A DNA stretch of 64,000 nt from Streptomyces longwoodensis (lineage in GTDB: Bacteria; Actinomycetota; Actinomycetes; Streptomycetales; Streptomycetaceae): contig NZ_KQ948566.1 in NCBI RefSeq assembly GCF_001514125.1, positions 82,802 to 146,801 on the forward strand, written 5' to 3'. Positions 1-7,411 of the stretch are shown in pieces. Both the position numbers and the translations under genes were made by a program. The notes under the pieces were generated by a model, which saw only the letters and a program-made list of their open reading frames with translations, did not search any database and was not told where the DNA came from. The first letter of the stretch is position 1. Every line of letters starts with the position of its first letter.

Positions 1-714
1 CTGAACTTCACCACTCCGCACTGGCCGTGGCTCGGCGAGGACGACGAGGAGACCGGCGCCGAGATCGCCGCGAAGGTCCGCTCCGGCAACGTCCTGGGCG
101 CCCTGCTGCACAACGACGGCGGTTCGGTGCGGAAGTACCAGGAGATGGTCGAGAACCTCGACGCCTCCGTCGGCAAGGTGCTCGACGCGCTCAGGCGCTC
201 CGGCCAGGAGCACAACACGGTGGTCGTGTTCGCCAGCGACAACGGCGGCGAGCGCTTCTCCTACCTGTGGCCGCTCAGGGGCGGCAAGTCGGAGCTGCTG
301 GAGGGCGGCATCCGGGTCCCGACCGTCCTGCGCTGGCCCGCCCGGGTGGACGGCCACCAGGTGAGCCACGAGCCGGTCTTCTCCCCGGACTGGACGGCCA
401 CCCTGCTGGAGCTGGGAGGCGCCCGCCCCGCCCCCACCCACCCGCTCGACGGACACAGCCTGGCCGGCTACCTGCTGCGCGGCGAGGAACTGCCCGAACG
501 CGACCTGTTCTGGCGGGTGCGCGGCAACCGGGCCCTGCGGCGGGGCGACTGGAAGTACTACCAGGACTCGGCCGGCAAGGACCACCTGTACGACCTGTCC
601 CGGGACCAGCGCGAACAGGCCGACCACGCGACGGGCCGGCCCGAGCTCCTCGCCGAGCTGAAGGCCGCGTGGGAGCGGACCGCGGGGAGCCTGCTGCCGT
701 ACCCCGCCAGCTGA
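1..714 (+). CDS. Sulfatase (alkaline-phosphatase fold), C-terminal part
   Basis: The reading frame is open from the first base, so the start lies outside the window; 237 residues are visible. The text NFTTPHWPWLG, then VENLDASVGKVLDALRRSG and VVVFASDNGGE, is the usual C-terminal half of type I sulfatases. The asparagine-aspartate-asparagine block (SDNGG) contributes to the metal site, and the lysine in GGKSELLEGGIRVP is typical of the sulfate pocket. The formylglycine Cys/Ser motif would be upstream and cannot be checked. Such enzymes remove sulfate esters, often from exported carbohydrate or aromatic substrates. A short C-terminal DWKYYQD...LYDLSRDQREQ block is also family-typical. Substrate unknown. 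Confidence 0.88.
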   Translation: MNFTTPHWPWLGEDDEETGAEIAAKVRSGNVLGALLHNDGGSVRKYQEMVENLDASVGKVLDALRRSGQEHNTVVVFASDNGGERFSYLWPLRGGKSELLEGGIRVPTVLRWPARVDGHQVSHEPVFSPDWTATLLELGGARPAPTHPLDGHSLAGYLLRGEELPERDLFWRVRGNRALRRGDWKYYQDSAGKDHLYDLSRDQREQADHATGRPELLAELKAAWERTAGSLLPYPAS

Positions 715-795
715 CCGGCTGACCCCCTGGGGCCTCAGCGCGGGCTCCCTGCGACCAACATCGAGTTTTCCCTGTTCCCGGTCCCCGTCACGTCC

Positions 796-825
796 TGCTG
801 ACGTACAGTGAACGGTACGTCAGCA
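796..825. promoter_or_regulatory. 11-bp perfect inverted repeat, probable operator
   Basis: TGCTGACGTAC at 796-806 is matched exactly in reverse complement by GTACGTCAGCA at 815-825, with an 8-bp spacer. It lies about 40 bp upstream of the small two-gene unit at 862-1448 and nothing else is divergent here. I infer an autoregulatory operator or promoter-overlapping site. Confidence 0.6.
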
Positions 826-861
826 AGGGTTCGGTAGAAGCGAGTTGCGCGGGAGCCGCAG

Positions 862-1140
862 GTGAACGTGAGTGACGAGTGTCCGCGGCAGGGCAGCGGC
901 GAAATGGAGCCGATCCCGCGGACCATCGCCGCTGTCGCCGACGCGCTTCCCCCCGCCCGGCGCCACGAGTTCCACGCCGCGGTGAGCAGCGCCCGACAAG
1001 GACCCGAACGGGACGCTGCACTGACGACGTGGTGGCTCGAAGCACTGTTCGAGAGGGTGCCGGGACGGGACCAGCGCTTGGACGACACCGTCGCAGGCGT
1101 GGGACTCGTCGAGCTCGAACCGGAGACGCAGGAGCGGTGA
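862..1140 (+). CDS. Small acidic protein, first gene of an antitoxin-like pair
   Basis: A 92-residue protein starting at a GTG preceded by GGGAG. It has no membrane segment or signal peptide. The run LPPARRHEFHAAVSSA followed by a TTWWLEALFERVPGRD helix resembles small actinobacterial proteins annotated as DUF6247-type or antitoxin-like, which usually precede a RelE-like partner; this is recalled similarity, not a search result. The stop codon overlaps the next start by 4 bp (GTGA), so the two are translationally coupled, and a palindrome stands upstream. Codon use is normal for the window. Function not proven; an alternative is a small regulatory protein unrelated to toxin systems. Confidence 0.6.
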   Translation: MNVSDECPRQGSGEMEPIPRTIAAVADALPPARRHEFHAAVSSARQGPERDAALTTWWLEALFERVPGRDQRLDDTVAGVGLVELEPETQER

Positions 1141-1448
1141 ATCCGGGATCCAAGGGCTGGACCGCGGTCACGCAGGTCACCGCGTCCAAAGTACTCAGTC
1201 AGATGCGCGCATCCGGATTCGTGGACCTGCACGACAATGTCGTTCGCTTCCTGCGCGCCCTGGCCCTGGAGGTCGGCAGTGCGGTCGCGTCCGGGAAGCC
1301 GCCGCCCGGGCTGCCCATGACCATCCGGGGGGTCACTTGGTACAGCATGGCGGTGTCCAACGATCCCGTGTTCTTCAACTACAGCATTTATCCCGGTGAC
1401 TTGCAGATCAGAGTGTGCGATCTGATCTGGGTGACCACGATCGAATAG
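1137..1448 (+). CDS. Small partner protein, possible toxin of a two-gene unit
   Basis: The GTG at 1137 overlaps the preceding stop and gives 103 residues. The N-terminal half is helical (SKVLSQMRASGFVDLHDNV), and the C-terminal half is rich in beta and aromatic residues (VTWYSMAVSNDPVFFNYSIY, then a hydrophobic tail). The size, order (second gene) and tight coupling fit a RelE-like toxin or similar effector, but I see no diagnostic catalytic motif. The last codons and stop lie inside the first copy of an 18-bp tandem repeat. Its base composition is lower in GC than its neighbours (for example around 1375-1440), which hints at transfer. Confidence 0.55.
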   Translation: MNPGSKGWTAVTQVTASKVLSQMRASGFVDLHDNVVRFLRALALEVGSAVASGKPPPGLPMTIRGVTWYSMAVSNDPVFFNYSIYPGDLQIRVCDLIWVTTIE

Positions 1449-1492
1449 CTGTCATCGATCGAATAGCTGTCATCGATCGAAGAGCTGTCGTC
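1439..1492. repeat. Three tandem 18-bp units across a stop codon
   Basis: GATCGAATAGCTGTCATC is present exactly twice (1439-1456, 1457-1474) and once with two substitutions (1475-1492). Each of the first two units carries an in-frame TAG, so the repeat duplicates the stop of the upstream gene. ATCGAT palindromes form at the unit junctions. Confidence 0.85.
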
Positions 1493-1511
1493 GGGAGGGA
1501 CACGCCCGCCC

Positions 1512-2390
1512 TCACGAGGTGAACGCTCGCCGGCAGTGCGCGAGCAGTTCACGCATCCCCGGGCTGAGTGTCTTCTTCCAGACCAGGGCGAGCAGTGCGG
1601 GTGTCTCGACGTCCTCGATGGTGCGGGCGGTGAGACGGTCGCGGTGCTGCGCGGCCATGGAGTCGGTGAGGACGGCGACGGCGAGCCCGCGGGCGGCGAG
1701 GCCGGCGATGGCGTCCGCGGCGCTGGCCTGCAGCGTGATCGCGGGGCGAAGGCTCCCCGCGGCGCAGGCCTGGTCGAGTACCGTGCGCAGGCCGGTGCCT
1801 GGCGGCATGCACACGATCGGGTAGGCGATCAGGTCGCGCAGGGTGACCCGCCGACGGGTCGCCAAGGGATGCCCGGCCGGGACCGCCGCGACGAGCCGCT
1901 CGCTGATGAGGGTGAGCGCGTCCAGCCCGTCGGGGGTGTCGGCTGCCGCCCCGACGAGTGCCAGGTCGACGGCGCCGGTGCGGACCCCGTCGACGAGCCG
2001 GTCGGAGCTGTCCTCCAGCAGCGAGATCTCCACACCGGGATGTGCCCGGTGGAACGCGGCGAGGGCGTCGAACAGCGGGGCGACGGTGCAGCCGATGACC
2101 ATCCCGACGGTGAGGTGCCCCCGGATCAGGTCGGTCACCTCGCCCACCGCCTGGCCGACCGCCCCAGCGGCGGCGAGTGCGGCGCGGGCGTGGGCGAGTG
2201 CGGCCTTTCCCGCGACGGTGAGGGTGACGGTGCGGGCCGACCGGTCGAACAGCTCTGCCCCGAGTTCCCGCTCCAGTTGGCGGATCTGGGCGCTGACGCC
2301 GGACTGGCTGATGTGCACCCGCTCGGCCGCCCGGGTGAAGTTCCGCTCCTCGGCGACCGCGACGAAGTACTCCAGCTGCCTCAGCTCCAT
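1512..2390 (-). CDS. LysR-family transcriptional regulator
   Basis: A 292-residue protein with the standard LysR winged helix-turn-helix at residues 1-60 (MELRQLEYFVAVAEERNFT, then AAERVHISQSGVSAQIRQLE), a linker helix, and a periplasmic-binding-protein-like effector domain from about residue 90. Length is normal for the family. It is divergent from the SnoaL-like gene at 2489 with only 98 bp between the starts, the classic LysR/target arrangement, so I infer it controls that gene and itself. The inducer cannot be predicted. Confidence 0.9.
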   Translation of the reverse strand: MELRQLEYFVAVAEERNFTRAAERVHISQSGVSAQIRQLERELGAELFDRSARTVTLTVAGKAALAHARAALAAAGAVGQAVGEVTDLIRGHLTVGMVIGCTVAPLFDALAAFHRAHPGVEISLLEDSSDRLVDGVRTGAVDLALVGAAADTPDGLDALTLISERLVAAVPAGHPLATRRRVTLRDLIAYPIVCMPPGTGLRTVLDQACAAGSLRPAITLQASAADAIAGLAARGLAVAVLTDSMAAQHRDRLTARTIEDVETPALLALVWKKTLSPGMRELLAHCRRAFTS

Positions 2391-2399
2391 GACTGCGGA

Positions 2400-2414
2400 T
2401 TCTAGTTTCCAGAA
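2400..2414. promoter_or_regulatory. Candidate LysR box
   Basis: TTCT-N7-AGAA, which contains a T-N11-A core, lies 10 bp upstream of the LysR start in the divergent spacer. The arms are only 4 bp, so this is a weak call based mainly on position. Confidence 0.35.
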
Positions 2415-2488
2415 GATCCATCTGTTGGAGTTCTGACCGGGCGCCGGCCACGCTGGGAGACGTCGATGCCCGATGTCAGGAGGAACTC

Positions 2489-2872
2489 ATGCCGGAGCAC
2501 GAGAAGTACGAGAAGGCCATGCGGCCCGAGGACATCACCCGCTTGTTCGTCGAACGGTCCAACGCCGGTGACGCGGCCGGGGTCGCCGCTCTGTACGAAG
2601 AGGGTGCGGTGATGGCCTACCCGCCCGGCGCACAGACGGTGGGCCGGGAGGCGATCCGCGCGCTGTGGGAGAAGGTGCTGGCCCACCGTCCCCGTTTCGA
2701 GCAGGAACAGCCCCTGCCCACGCTGATCAGCGGCGACATCGCCCTCACCTCGACCCCTCCGGTGGACGGGGCCGGCGCCCGGGCGCAGGTCGTCCGGCGC
2801 CAGCCCGACGGAAGCTGGCTCCGCCTGCTCGACCAGCCCGAGTTCGTCCCGCCCGCCCACGGGTTGGCCTGA
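2489..2872 (+). CDS. SnoaL-like / NTF2-fold protein
   Basis: A 127-residue protein with AGGAGG five bases before its ATG. The pattern RLFVERSNAGDAAGVAALY, EEGAVMAYPPG, GREAIRALWEKVL is typical of the YybH/SgcJ branch of the NTF2-like superfamily, which forms a small alpha+beta cone used by isomerases, cyclases and dehydratases or as a ligand-binding scaffold. It has no signal peptide and is probably cytoplasmic. It is divergent from a LysR gene that likely regulates it. Substrate unknown. Confidence 0.8.
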   Translation: MPEHEKYEKAMRPEDITRLFVERSNAGDAAGVAALYEEGAVMAYPPGAQTVGREAIRALWEKVLAHRPRFEQEQPLPTLISGDIALTSTPPVDGAGARAQVVRRQPDGSWLRLLDQPEFVPPAHGLA

Positions 2873-3013
2873 CCGGGTGGTGCGGGCCCCGCACTCCCCC
2901 GTCACACCGCTCCCCAGCGGTGCCCCCTGCTAGCTTCACGAGCTGATCATGAGCCTCGTACCGCGTCGGCGCGGGCGGGGCGCGGAGCGTGAGCCAAGGC
3001 GAGGACGGCGGGC

Positions 3014-4144
3014 ATGACCGAGGACGCGAAGAGGCCGACCGTGGCGGAGCCCAAGCGCAGGACCCTGCTGGCCACCGCCGCCGCGGCGGCCGGGGCGTCC
3101 GCCGCCGTCGCGGCGGCCGCCCCCGCGTCGGCGGGCACCGGGGCACCGGCCCGGGCACGGCAGTCCACCGCGGTGGCCCGTCTCCTGGCCGTGCCCGCGG
3201 CCGGCCGCGGGGTCGCGTGGCTCCGGTCCGCCCTCCAGGTCGCCGTGGAGCTGGAGCTGTCCACCATCCCGCCATACCTGTGCGGCTGGTGGTCGGTGAA
3301 GGACCGCCGCTCGGACGCCGCGCGCCTGATCCGGCGCATCATCGACGACGAGATGTACCACCTGGGCATCGCGTGCAACCTCCTCGTGGCCGTGGGCGGG
3401 CGGCCCCGGATCAGGGCGGGGGCACCCACCTACCCCGGTCCCCTGCCCGGCGGCGTGCACCCGGGTGTCACCGTGTACCTGTCGGGGCTCACCCGGTCCT
3501 TCGTGCACGACGTGATGATGGCCATCGAGGCACCCGACGCGGCGCTCACGCGCGACCGTGGCACCTCCCCCTCCGTGGGCGACTTCTACACGGCCGTGCT
3601 GGAGGGCTTCTGGCTGGTGGCCCCGCACCTGTCCACCCACGGGCAGCTGGAGGCGCGCATCGGCTCGGACGAACTGCGGCCGGTCAGGACGCTCCTCGAC
3701 GTGCAGCGTGCCATCGACGTCGTCAGGGAGCAGGGCGAGGGCACCGGCAGTTCACCGGACGACTCCTTCGCCGACGACCACCCGGCCCACTACTACGCGT
3801 TCAGCGAGATCTACCACGGCCGGCAGCTGCGGGTGACCGACCGGGGCTGGACCTTCAGCGGGCCGCAGGTCCCCTTCCCCGACACCCGCCCCATGGCCCG
3901 CGTCCCGGCCGGCGGCTGGTCCCGGCCGCCGGAGCCGGTACGGCGGCTCCTCCACCGGTTCGACACCACGTACACCACCGTGCTGACCTCCCTCGACGCC
4001 GCCTGGTCGGACGGCGGCCCCCGCTCCCTGGGCGCTGCCGTCCACGCCATGCGCGGCCTGGAGGAACCGGCCCTGCACCTGATGGAGACCCGCATCCCCG
4101 GCAGGCGGAGCACCTACGGCCCGCAGTTCCGCGCTCTGTCCTGA
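3014..4144 (+). CDS. Ferritin-like (VioB/iminophenylpyruvate-dimer-synthase-type) protein with Tat-like leader
   Basis: A 376-residue protein. Residues 15-45 hold an RRTLLATAAAAAGASAA stretch, a twin-arginine-type leader with an alanine-rich core and an ASA cleavage region. The mature part begins with a helix LQVAVELELSTIPPYL, then IIDDEMYHLGIACNLLVAVG, the E/ExxH pattern of the ferritin-like di-metal domain found in VioB-type proteins. A second helical half follows (VHDVMMAIE, FYTAVLEGFWLV). In violacein-type pathways this domain couples two oxidised amino-acid imines; an exported version is unusual, so the reaction here is unknown. It is followed by an amino-acid permease on the same strand. 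Confidence 0.75.
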   Translation: MTEDAKRPTVAEPKRRTLLATAAAAAGASAAVAAAAPASAGTGAPARARQSTAVARLLAVPAAGRGVAWLRSALQVAVELELSTIPPYLCGWWSVKDRRSDAARLIRRIIDDEMYHLGIACNLLVAVGGRPRIRAGAPTYPGPLPGGVHPGVTVYLSGLTRSFVHDVMMAIEAPDAALTRDRGTSPSVGDFYTAVLEGFWLVAPHLSTHGQLEARIGSDELRPVRTLLDVQRAIDVVREQGEGTGSSPDDSFADDHPAHYYAFSEIYHGRQLRVTDRGWTFSGPQVPFPDTRPMARVPAGGWSRPPEPVRRLLHRFDTTYTTVLTSLDAAWSDGGPRSLGAAVHAMRGLEEPALHLMETRIPGRRSTYGPQFRALS

Positions 4145-4220
4145 CGCCGGCGAGTGCCGGCGTGACCCACGTGACGGATGTGGAGTGCGTGGTTTCCGGG
4201 TGGTGGGGGAGACGCGTCGT

Positions 4221-5558
4221 ATGTCCTCGGTCCAGAACGCGCAGCCGGACACCGCCTCCGGCACCGGCCTCAAGAGAGCCCTCACCACCCCGCTGCTGTA
4301 CTTCTTCATCCTCGGCGACGTCCTGGGCGCCGGGGTCTACGTCCTCGTGGGGCAGGTCGCCGCGGACGCCGGTGGGGCCGTGTGGGTGCCGCTGCTCGTC
4401 GCCCTCCTGCTCGCCCTGCTCACCGCCTCGTCGTACGCGGAGCTGGCCACGAAGTATCCCCGGGCGGGCGGCGCCTCCCACTACGCGACGAAGGCGTTCG
4501 GGCCATTCGCCGGCTTCATCGCCGGTTTCTGCATGCTCGCCGCCGGCGTCGTCTCGGTGGCCGCGCTCGCCCGGGGGTTCGGCGGCGACTACCTGTCGGC
4601 GTTCGTCGACCTGCCCGTGGCCGCGGTCGCCGTGGTCTTCCTCGCCCTGCTCGCCGCCCTGAACGCGCGGGGCATCCAGGAGTCGACGCGGGCGAACGTC
4701 GTCGCCACCGTGATCGAGGTCGGCGGGCTGCTGATCATCGTCGCGCTCGGCGGCTGGCTGCTGCTGCGGGGCGACGGCGACGTCGGCCGGCTCACCCAGC
4801 TCGGCTCGCCCGGCGAGAACGCGGCGCGTGCCGTGCTCAGCGGGTCCGTCCTCGCCTACTACTCGTTCGTCGGGTTCGAGACGTCCGTGAACGTCGCCGA
4901 GGAGACCCGCGACCCGCGGCGTTCCTACCCGCGCGCGCTGTTCGGCGCGCTGGCCACCGCCGGTGCCGTGTACGTCCTGGTGGGCATCGCCGCGTCGGCC
5001 GCCGTGCCCACCAGCCGCCTCGCCGCGTCCAGCGGGCCCCTGCTCGAGGTGGTCCACGCGGCGGGCGGCGTGCCTCCGCGGCTGTTCAGCGCGATCGCGC
5101 TGGTGGCCGTCGCCAACGGCGCGCTGCTGACGGGGATCATGTCCTCGCGGCTGGCCTTCGGCATGGCCCGCGACGGGCTGCTGCCCTCGGTGCTGACGCG
5201 CGTGCTGCCCGCCCGCCGGACGCCCTGGGTCGCGATCGCGGCCACCACGATCCTCGCGATGGTCCTCGCGGTGACCGGTAGCGTGGCCGAGCTGGCCTCG
5301 ACGCTGGTCCTGCTGCTGCTCGTCGTCTTCCTCATGGTCAACGTCGCGGTCCTGGTCCTGCGCCGTGACACCGGTACGGCGGACCACTTCCGCACGCCCA
5401 CCGTGCTGCCCGTGCTGGGAGCGGTCTCCTGCGTGGTGCTCGCCACCCAGGTCGAGGCCGAGGTCTGGTGGCGGGGGCTGGTGGTGCTCGCGGTCGGCGC
5501 CGTGCTCGGCGCGATCAGCCACCGCGCGGCCCAGCGCAAGGCCGCCTCGACGGCGTGA
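4221..5558 (+). CDS. APC-superfamily amino-acid permease
   Basis: A 445-residue integral membrane protein with about 12 hydrophobic segments. The N-terminal LLYFFILGDVLGAGVYVLVG is the unwound TM1 substrate-binding motif of APC transporters; YPRAGGASHYATKAFGPFAGFIAGF and SYVGFE-like YYSFVGFETSVNVAEE follow in the expected positions. I chose the ATG at 4221 because a GGGGGAGA box lies about 8 bp upstream; a GTG at 4185 is in frame but less well placed. It imports or exchanges amino acids or related amines at the cytoplasmic membrane. It follows the ferritin-like gene after 76 bp and may be co-transcribed. Confidence 0.85.
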   Translation: MSSVQNAQPDTASGTGLKRALTTPLLYFFILGDVLGAGVYVLVGQVAADAGGAVWVPLLVALLLALLTASSYAELATKYPRAGGASHYATKAFGPFAGFIAGFCMLAAGVVSVAALARGFGGDYLSAFVDLPVAAVAVVFLALLAALNARGIQESTRANVVATVIEVGGLLIIVALGGWLLLRGDGDVGRLTQLGSPGENAARAVLSGSVLAYYSFVGFETSVNVAEETRDPRRSYPRALFGALATAGAVYVLVGIAASAAVPTSRLAASSGPLLEVVHAAGGVPPRLFSAIALVAVANGALLTGIMSSRLAFGMARDGLLPSVLTRVLPARRTPWVAIAATTILAMVLAVTGSVAELASTLVLLLLVVFLMVNVAVLVLRRDTGTADHFRTPTVLPVLGAVSCVVLATQVEAEVWWRGLVVLAVGAVLGAISHRAAQRKAASTA

Positions 5559-5655
5559 CGGCCGGCCCGGCACCTGTTCCGCCCAGCCGCAACTCCTGCA
5601 TCCAGTAAGCGTTGGGCAGGGCACGCGTGCACATCCGGCCCCCGCGGATACGCGA

Positions 5656-5688
5656 GTGAGCCCCGGTCTCCCCTGGTCCGGGGCTCAC
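5656..5688. terminator. Hairpin terminator after the permease
   Basis: GTGAGCCCCGG at 5656-5666 pairs perfectly with CCGGGGCTCAC at 5678-5688 around an 11-nt loop. There is no U tract, which is common for Streptomyces terminators. It separates the permease from the Rrf2 gene. Confidence 0.7.
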
Positions 5689-5751
5689 GGTGTCTTCGGC
5701 GCCGTCGCGCTCGGAGCGACCTGTGGCAACGGAGACTTGCCGAATGCGGTT

Positions 5752-5768
5752 GTAACAGGTTCTGTTAC
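5752..5768. promoter_or_regulatory. Candidate Rrf2-family operator upstream of the regulator gene
   Basis: GTAACAG-GTT-CTGTTAC is a perfect 7-bp inverted repeat with a 3-bp spacer, 36 bp upstream of the Rrf2 start codon. The same geometry recurs before the downstream SnoaL-like gene at 6291. Confidence 0.6.
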
Positions 5769-5803
5769 GATCAAGCCCGAGGGTACGGGAGGTGGAGTCC
5801 GAC

Positions 5804-6235
5804 ATGAGTGCCAACAGCAGGCTGACCATCGCGGCGCACGCCCTGACCTGGATCGGGTTGTATCAACGACGTGGTCACGAGGTCGCCACCTCCGAGCAGA
5901 TCGCGACGAGCGTCAACACCAACGCCGTGGTGATCCGCCGCCTGCTGGGTGAGCTGCGCAAGGCCGGCCTGGCCGAGTCACGCCGAGGTGCGGGGGCGGG
6001 CTGGATGCTCACGCGGGACCTGGCGGCGATCACTCTGCTCGACGTCTATCAGGCCATCGAAGCGGGGCCGGTATTCGCCCTGCATCGCGCGACGCCGGAC
6101 CCCGAGTGCGTCGTGGGCCACGGCATCGGGCCGGCACTGACCGCCGTGTACGACGACGTGGAGGCCGCTCTGCGCAGGGAGCTGGCGAAGACCACGCTGG
6201 AGGACGTACTGCGGGACGTCTTGAAAGCCGCCTGA
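5804..6235 (+). CDS. Rrf2-family transcriptional regulator (YwnA-like)
   Basis: A 143-residue winged-helix protein. SRLTIAAHALTWIGLYQ opens the domain; TSEQIATSVNTNAVVIRRLLGEL is the recognition region; GAGAGWMLTRDLAAITLLDVYQAIE is the family wing. Only one cysteine (PECVVG) is present in place of the three-cysteine Fe-S site of IscR/NsrR, so a simple ligand- or redox-sensing repressor is more likely. I prefer ATG 5804, which has GGGAGGTGG about 8 bp upstream, to the in-frame GTG at 5792. It stands upstream of a SnoaL-like gene and both have matching palindromes, so autoregulation plus control of that gene is likely. Confidence 0.85.
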   Translation: MSANSRLTIAAHALTWIGLYQRRGHEVATSEQIATSVNTNAVVIRRLLGELRKAGLAESRRGAGAGWMLTRDLAAITLLDVYQAIEAGPVFALHRATPDPECVVGHGIGPALTAVYDDVEAALRRELAKTTLEDVLRDVLKAA

Positions 6236-6290
6236 CCTCGGGCCGCGCACTTCCCCTGACCGAGGGGAGCCGCCTTCCGCACCCAAGAAC

Positions 6291-6307
6291 GTAACCAAAA
6301 TGGTTAC
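6291..6307. promoter_or_regulatory. Candidate Rrf2-family operator upstream of the SnoaL-like gene
   Basis: GTAACCA-AAA-TGGTTAC is a perfect 7-bp inverted repeat with a 3-bp spacer, starting 44 bp before the SnoaL-like start. Length, spacing and the GTAAC ends match the palindrome at 5752-5768. Confidence 0.6.
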
Positions 6308-6334
6308 ATCGATGAAGAGAGGGAAGCAAGGACG

Positions 6335-6751
6335 ATGACAACAGACACCCAGAGCTCGCGGACCGTGGTCGAGAGGTTCCTGGAGCGCCTCGGCCGGCAG
6401 GACCCCGACGGCATCCAGGAACTGTTCTCCCAGGACGTCGACTGGCATGTCCCCGGCAGTGGCGCGCTGCCCTGGACCGGTCGTCGCACCCGTCGGGAGG
6501 AGATCGCACCCTACTTCTCCACGATGTGGCAGTACTTCGCGCCCGGCGAGAGCAAGGTCGTGCTGGAGCGCTTCATCGTCGACGGTTCTGACGTGGTGCT
6601 GCTGGCGGTCTTCACACACACCGCCGCACCCACCGGCAAGAGGTTCACCACACCGGTGGCCATGCACCTCACGATCGAGGACGGCCGGATCGGTCGCATG
6701 CACCTGTACGAGGACACGCTGACCGTCGCCGAGGCGTTCGACGCCGGCTGA
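6335..6751 (+). CDS. SnoaL-like / nuclear transport factor 2-fold protein
   Basis: A 138-residue NTF2-like protein: VVERFLERLGRQDPDGIQELFSQDVDW at the N-terminus, the PWTGRRTRREEI loop, and a closing TVAEAF helix. This is close to the SnoaL_2/ketosteroid-isomerase-like branch. An aspartate-tryptophan (VDWHVPG) sits where many members place pocket residues. The preceding GTAAC palindrome suggests control by the adjacent Rrf2 regulator. The catalytic role is unknown. Confidence 0.8.
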   Translation: MTTDTQSSRTVVERFLERLGRQDPDGIQELFSQDVDWHVPGSGALPWTGRRTRREEIAPYFSTMWQYFAPGESKVVLERFIVDGSDVVLLAVFTHTAAPTGKRFTTPVAMHLTIEDGRIGRMHLYEDTLTVAEAFDAG

Positions 6752-7305
6752 GCGCAGGGACTCCTTACTGATCGTTTCAGAATGAGTTGAGCTGCGGTCG
6801 GCAGGGTGTCCGAGGTGCGTGCTGATCTCGCTTCTGACGACCTGTGGGAGGGGGTTGCCCCGTTGCTGCCGCCCGCTCCCTCGGTCTCCTCACCCTTCCG
6901 GACGAGGACCACGGGACGAGTGGCCCTGGCGACCACGCCTTGGGCGACGGAGCCGACGAGGAACCCGGTGAAGCCGCTGAGGCCGCGCGAACCCAGCACC
7001 AGCAGGTCGGCCCGCTCGGCGGCCTTCAGCAAGGCCGCGGTAGCCGGGCCGTCGACCTGCTCGCCGGTGACGAGCACGTCGGGTACGACACTGCGCATAC
7101 GCTCCACCGCCTGCCGCAGGGCGCGGGGCGCCGGCTGCCGCTGCGCGGCGTTCGCGGGCTCGCCGCTGTGTCCGCGCGGGTGCCGGTCCCGGACGTGCAC
7201 CAGTCGCAGCGGCCGGTCACGACGCAGTGCCTCGCGGGCGGCCCACTCCGCGGCGGCGAGGCTCTCGGCCGATCCGTCCACTCCGGCGATGACGGGCGAC
7301 AGCAT
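6511..7305 (-). CDS. Universal stress protein, second domain lost and frame run-on through an IS remnant
   Basis: The ATG at 7305 has AGGAGG 7 bp upstream. Residues 1-140 form one complete Usp domain: SPVIAGVDGSAESLAAAEWA at the start and GSRGLSGFTGFLVGSVAQGV (the G-2x-G-9x-G-S/T ATP-binding signature) at the end. Relatives in this window have two such domains (about 300 residues). Here the second is missing: after VLVRKGEETE the frame reads antisense through a transposase remnant and then antisense to the SnoaL-like gene, which gives a non-homologous tail of about 120 residues. The Usp domain could still fold; the tail is almost certainly junk, and the gene could equally be called a pseudogene. 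Confidence 0.65.
   Translation of the reverse strand: MLSPVIAGVDGSAESLAAAEWAAREALRRDRPLRLVHVRDRHPRGHSGEPANAAQRQPAPRALRQAVERMRSVVPDVLVTGEQVDGPATAALLKAAERADLLVLGSRGLSGFTGFLVGSVAQGVVARATRPVVLVRKGEETEGAGGSNGATPSHRSSEARSARTSDTLPTAAQLILKRSVRSPCAQPASNASATVSVSSYRCMRPIRPSSIVRCMATGVVNLLPVGAAVCVKTASSTTSEPSTMKRSSTTLLSPGAKYCHIVEK
6758..6882 (+). mobile_element. IS5-like insertion sequence remnant (left end)
   Basis: GGACTCCTTACTGATCGTTTCAG from 6758 looks like the terminal inverted repeat of an actinobacterial IS5-type element. A GTG at 6806 behind GCAGGG then encodes VSEVRADLASDDLWEGVAPLLPPAP, which matches my recollection of transposase N-termini of that group. Homology stops abruptly near 6880, where the universal stress protein sequence begins. 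The rest of the element is gone, so this is a deletion scar. Confidence 0.65.
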
Positions 7306-7411
7306 GATGCGCACCTCCTGTGCTGGATCTGCTCCTTACCGCCGGCGTCGTCCCGGGGTGACCTGTGCTGTGACGCCGGCCGACGTCGACGGTGACTTCA
7401 CACCGTCGAAC

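Noticed and set aside
3855-5624. Minus-strand open frame of 589 codons opposite the permease
   Set aside because: Rich in His, Asp, Gly, Arg and Gln with no domain pattern; the permease on the plus strand has clear membrane segments and a Shine-Dalgarno.
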